Shown: positions 3,420-5,201 of the stretch, one piece after another
Layout of the letters: the number at the start of each line of letters is the position of its first letter
How positions within the stretch are numbered: position 1 is the stretch's first letter
NCBI GenBank assembly: GCA_045532715.1
Contig: JAZSGM010000132.1
Coordinates: 1 to 5,201 of the forward strand
Direction of reading: 5' to 3'
Length of the DNA: 5,201 nucleotides
Source of the DNA: RGIG2041 sp045532715
GTDB lineage: Bacteria; Bacillota; Clostridia; UBA1381; UMGS1253
The notes under the pieces: generated by a model
What the model was told of the DNA's origin: nothing
Databases searched by the model: none
Seen by the model: only the letters and a program-made list of their open reading frames with translations
Made by a program: the position numbers and the translations under genes

Positions 3420-5201
3420 TTATTCCAATTCAAAGGCACCCGTATACAGCTGATAGTATTTTCCTTTTTCGGCAATCAGCGCCTCATGTGTGCCACGCTC
3501 GATAATCCGTCCGTTTTCCAGCACCATAATCACATCCGAATTCTGCACCGTAGACAGTCTGTGCGCAATCACAAATACGGTTCTGCCGTGCATCAACGAA
3601 TCCATGCCCTTTTGAACAATCGCTTCTGTGCGCGTATCGATGCTTGAGGTCGCTTCATCAAGGATCATAACCGGCGGATCGGCCACTGCAGCGCGTGCAA
3701 TTGCCAGCAGCTGTCGCTGCCCCTGCGAAAGACCGCTTCCATCACCGGAAAGAACCGTGTCATAGCCCTGCGGCAGGTGACGGATAAAGCCGTCCGCACC
3801 TGCAAGGCGCGCAGCCGCGTACACTTCCTCTTCTGTCGCATCCAATTTGCCGTATCTGATATTCTCCATGACCGTACCGGTAAACAGGTTTGTATCCTGC
3901 AATACGATACCGAGTGAGCGGCGCAGATCACTTTTCTTAATCTTATTAATATTAATATTATCATAGCGCACTTTACCGTCCGCAATATCATAAAACCGGT
4001 TAATAAGATTCGTAATCGTCGTTTTTCCCGCACCAGTTGCCCCAACGAAAGCGACCTTCTGTCCCGGCTCTGCATAGAGTGTAACGTTGTGCAGTACCGT
4101 CTTTTCCGGCACATAACCGAAGTCCACATCGTAAAAACGCACATCACCGGCAAGCTTTGTATAGGTTACGCTGCCATCCTGATGCGGATGTTTCCACGCC
4201 CAAAGCCCCGTACGCGTTTTTGCTTCTGTCAGGACACCGTTTTCCTCTTTTGCATGCACCAGGGTAACATAACCGTCATCCGCTTCCGATGCCTCATCTA
4301 ACAGCTCAAAAATACGCTGTGCGCCGGCAAGCGCCATCACCACGGAATTCATCTGCTGTGAAATCTGATTAATCGGCATATTAAAGCTCTTGGAAAGCTG
4401 CAGGAAGCTCGCAATCTTACCTAAGGATATACTCTTGGTGAACACGGCAAGGGCGCCGCCTGCAATGGCAATAATCACATACTGCAAATGTCCTAAGTTG
4501 TTGTTAATCGGACCGAGAATGTTTACAAAAGAGTGTGCTTTTGTCGCATTTTCGCACAAAACTTCATTCAAGCGGTCAAATTCCGCCTTCGTTTCCGGTT
4601 CGTGACAAAATACCTTTACAACCTTTTGCCCCTGAATCATTTCCTCGATAAATCCGTTCACATCACCAAGCGCCTTTTGCTGTTTAGCAAAAAACTTTCC
4701 GCTGTTGCCCGCAACCTTTTTAGTCACAGTCAACACCAGGCTGACCGTAACCAATACAAGCGCCGTCAACGGCAAGCTGGTAAAACACATAGACGTAAAT
4801 ACCGTTACAATAGTAATTGCCGAAGAAAACACCTGCGGCAAGCTCTGTGCCAGCATCTGACGAAGCGAATCCGCATCATTGGTATAGCGACTCATTGTAT
4901 CTCCGTGCGTGTGTGTATCAAAATAGCGAATCGGTAATGTCTGCATATGTGCAAACATTTCATTTCTTATATCACGCAACACGCCTTGCGCTATCGTGAC
5001 CATAATACGGTTTTGCATCCATGCAGACACTACACCGATCGCATAGAGCATTGCCATTTGCATAATGGCATGCAAAAGCCCGGCAAACTGCGGATTTGCT
5101 ACACCCAGAAGCGGTGTGATATAATCGTCAATGAGCACCTGTAAAAACAGACTGCCTGCAACATTGGCAAGTGCACTGAATAAAATACAGACCATGACCA
5201 A
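3420..5201 (-). CDS. ABC exporter half-transporter (permease plus ATPase), TM288/BmrD-like, N-terminus cut by window edge
   Basis: The visible 593 residues cover most of a type IV (MDR-type) exporter half. The membrane domain (about 1-290 of the fragment) begins inside the first helix, so roughly 30-40 N-terminal residues are missing; the TTG at 5201 is the edge, not a start. The ATPase domain follows with A-loop Y363, Walker A GATGAGKTT (387-395), Q-loop Q435, signature LSQGQ (491-495), Walker B VMILDE with catalytic Glu516, D-loop SSID (519-522) and H-loop H547, all apparently functional. The LSQGQ signature (not LSGGQ) with a canonical Glu is what the catalytically competent subunit of heterodimeric exporters such as TM287/288 and BmrCD shows. 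A partner subunit is therefore expected just upstream, beyond the right edge. A linker of about 45 residues (303-350, with GLWAWKHPHQDG) separates the two domains, a feature I associate with clostridial members. The substrate cannot be told; drugs or lipids are typical. Confidence 0.93.
   Translation of the reverse strand: MVMVCILFSALANVAGSLFLQVLIDDYITPLLGVANPQFAGLLHAIMQMAMLYAIGVVSAWMQNRIMVTIAQGVLRDIRNEMFAHMQTLPIRYFDTHTHGDTMSRYTNDADSLRQMLAQSLPQVFSSAITIVTVFTSMCFTSLPLTALVLVTVSLVLTVTKKVAGNSGKFFAKQQKALGDVNGFIEEMIQGQKVVKVFCHEPETKAEFDRLNEVLCENATKAHSFVNILGPINNNLGHLQYVIIAIAGGALAVFTKSISLGKIASFLQLSKSFNMPINQISQQMNSVVMALAGAQRIFELLDEASEADDGYVTLVHAKEENGVLTEAKTRTGLWAWKHPHQDGSVTYTKLAGDVRFYDVDFGYVPEKTVLHNVTLYAEPGQKVAFVGATGAGKTTITNLINRFYDIADGKVRYDNININKIKKSDLRRSLGIVLQDTNLFTGTVMENIRYGKLDATEEEVYAAARLAGADGFIRHLPQGYDTVLSGDGSGLSQGQRQLLAIARAAVADPPVMILDEATSSIDTRTEAIVQKGMDSLMHGRTVFVIAHRLSTVQNSDVIMVLENGRIIERGTHEALIAEKGKYYQLYTGAFELE

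Noticed and set aside
3665..4153. A 162-codon minus-strand open frame inside the ABC exporter gene
   Set aside because: It is an alternate frame of the ATPase domain coding sequence; the main frame carries all ABC motifs.
4533..4937. Plus-strand open frames antisense to the exporter membrane domain
   Set aside because: Their composition is Arg/Lys/His/Cys-rich without recognisable motifs, they overlap one another, and they have no start signals.
5195..5201. TTG or ATG near the right edge as the true start of the exporter
   Set aside because: The visible protein begins in the middle of the first transmembrane helix; homologues have a further 30-40 residues, so the gene continues outside the window.
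1..5201. CRISPR array, tRNA, rRNA, riboswitch or phage-defence cassette
   Set aside because: No regularly spaced repeats, cloverleaf or recognised aptamer pattern was seen, and all sizeable genes fit ordinary families.

Overview
The window looks like a stretch of a low-to-moderate GC Firmicutes chromosome, most likely a gut Clostridia (Oscillospiraceae-like). This rests on the AT-rich promoters with good sigma-A boxes, strong purine-rich Shine-Dalgarno sequences, a CarD-family RNA polymerase-binding protein, and an ABC exporter of a type common in Clostridia. No taxonomic marker gene is present, so the assignment is an inference.

Layout, left to right. Positions 1-177 are the left end of an IS3-family (IS150-group-like) insertion sequence. 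It shows a terminal inverted repeat at 153-177, a short leader with a 13-bp hairpin that covers the ribosome binding site, and the first 32 codons of the helix-turn-helix OrfA protein on the minus strand; the rest lies beyond the left edge. Positions 209-1519 (minus) encode a neutral/alkaline ceramidase-family metallohydrolase with no signal peptide. Positions 1672-2499 (plus) encode an AraC-family regulator with an N-terminal cupin sensor domain. These two genes are divergent and share a 152-bp control region with recognisable back-to-back promoters, so the regulator probably controls the hydrolase gene. The AraC gene ends in a hairpin terminator that includes its own stop codon.

The interval 2500-2792 contains that terminator's right arm, a short stretch on the minus strand that resembles decayed coding sequence, and a strong extended -10 promoter. 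That promoter drives the next gene, 2793-3293 (plus), encoding a CarD/CdnL-family transcription factor that keeps the DNA-wedging tryptophan. A strong intrinsic terminator follows. Facing it from the right is an ABC exporter half-transporter, 3420-5201 (minus), whose N-terminus is cut by the window edge. The 126-bp convergent interval holds the carD terminator and a nested palindrome that probably ends the exporter transcript.

How the genes relate: the hydrolase/AraC pair is one plausible regulatory unit, carD is a free-standing global transcription gene, and the exporter is probably the second gene of a heterodimeric transporter operon whose first gene lies beyond the right edge. The IS element sits 31 bp downstream of the hydrolase gene in the same orientation, so transcripts from that gene may run into it. 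I see no CRISPR array, tRNA, rRNA, or clearly undescribed multigene system. The most mechanistically interesting part is the small regulatory device at the IS left end.
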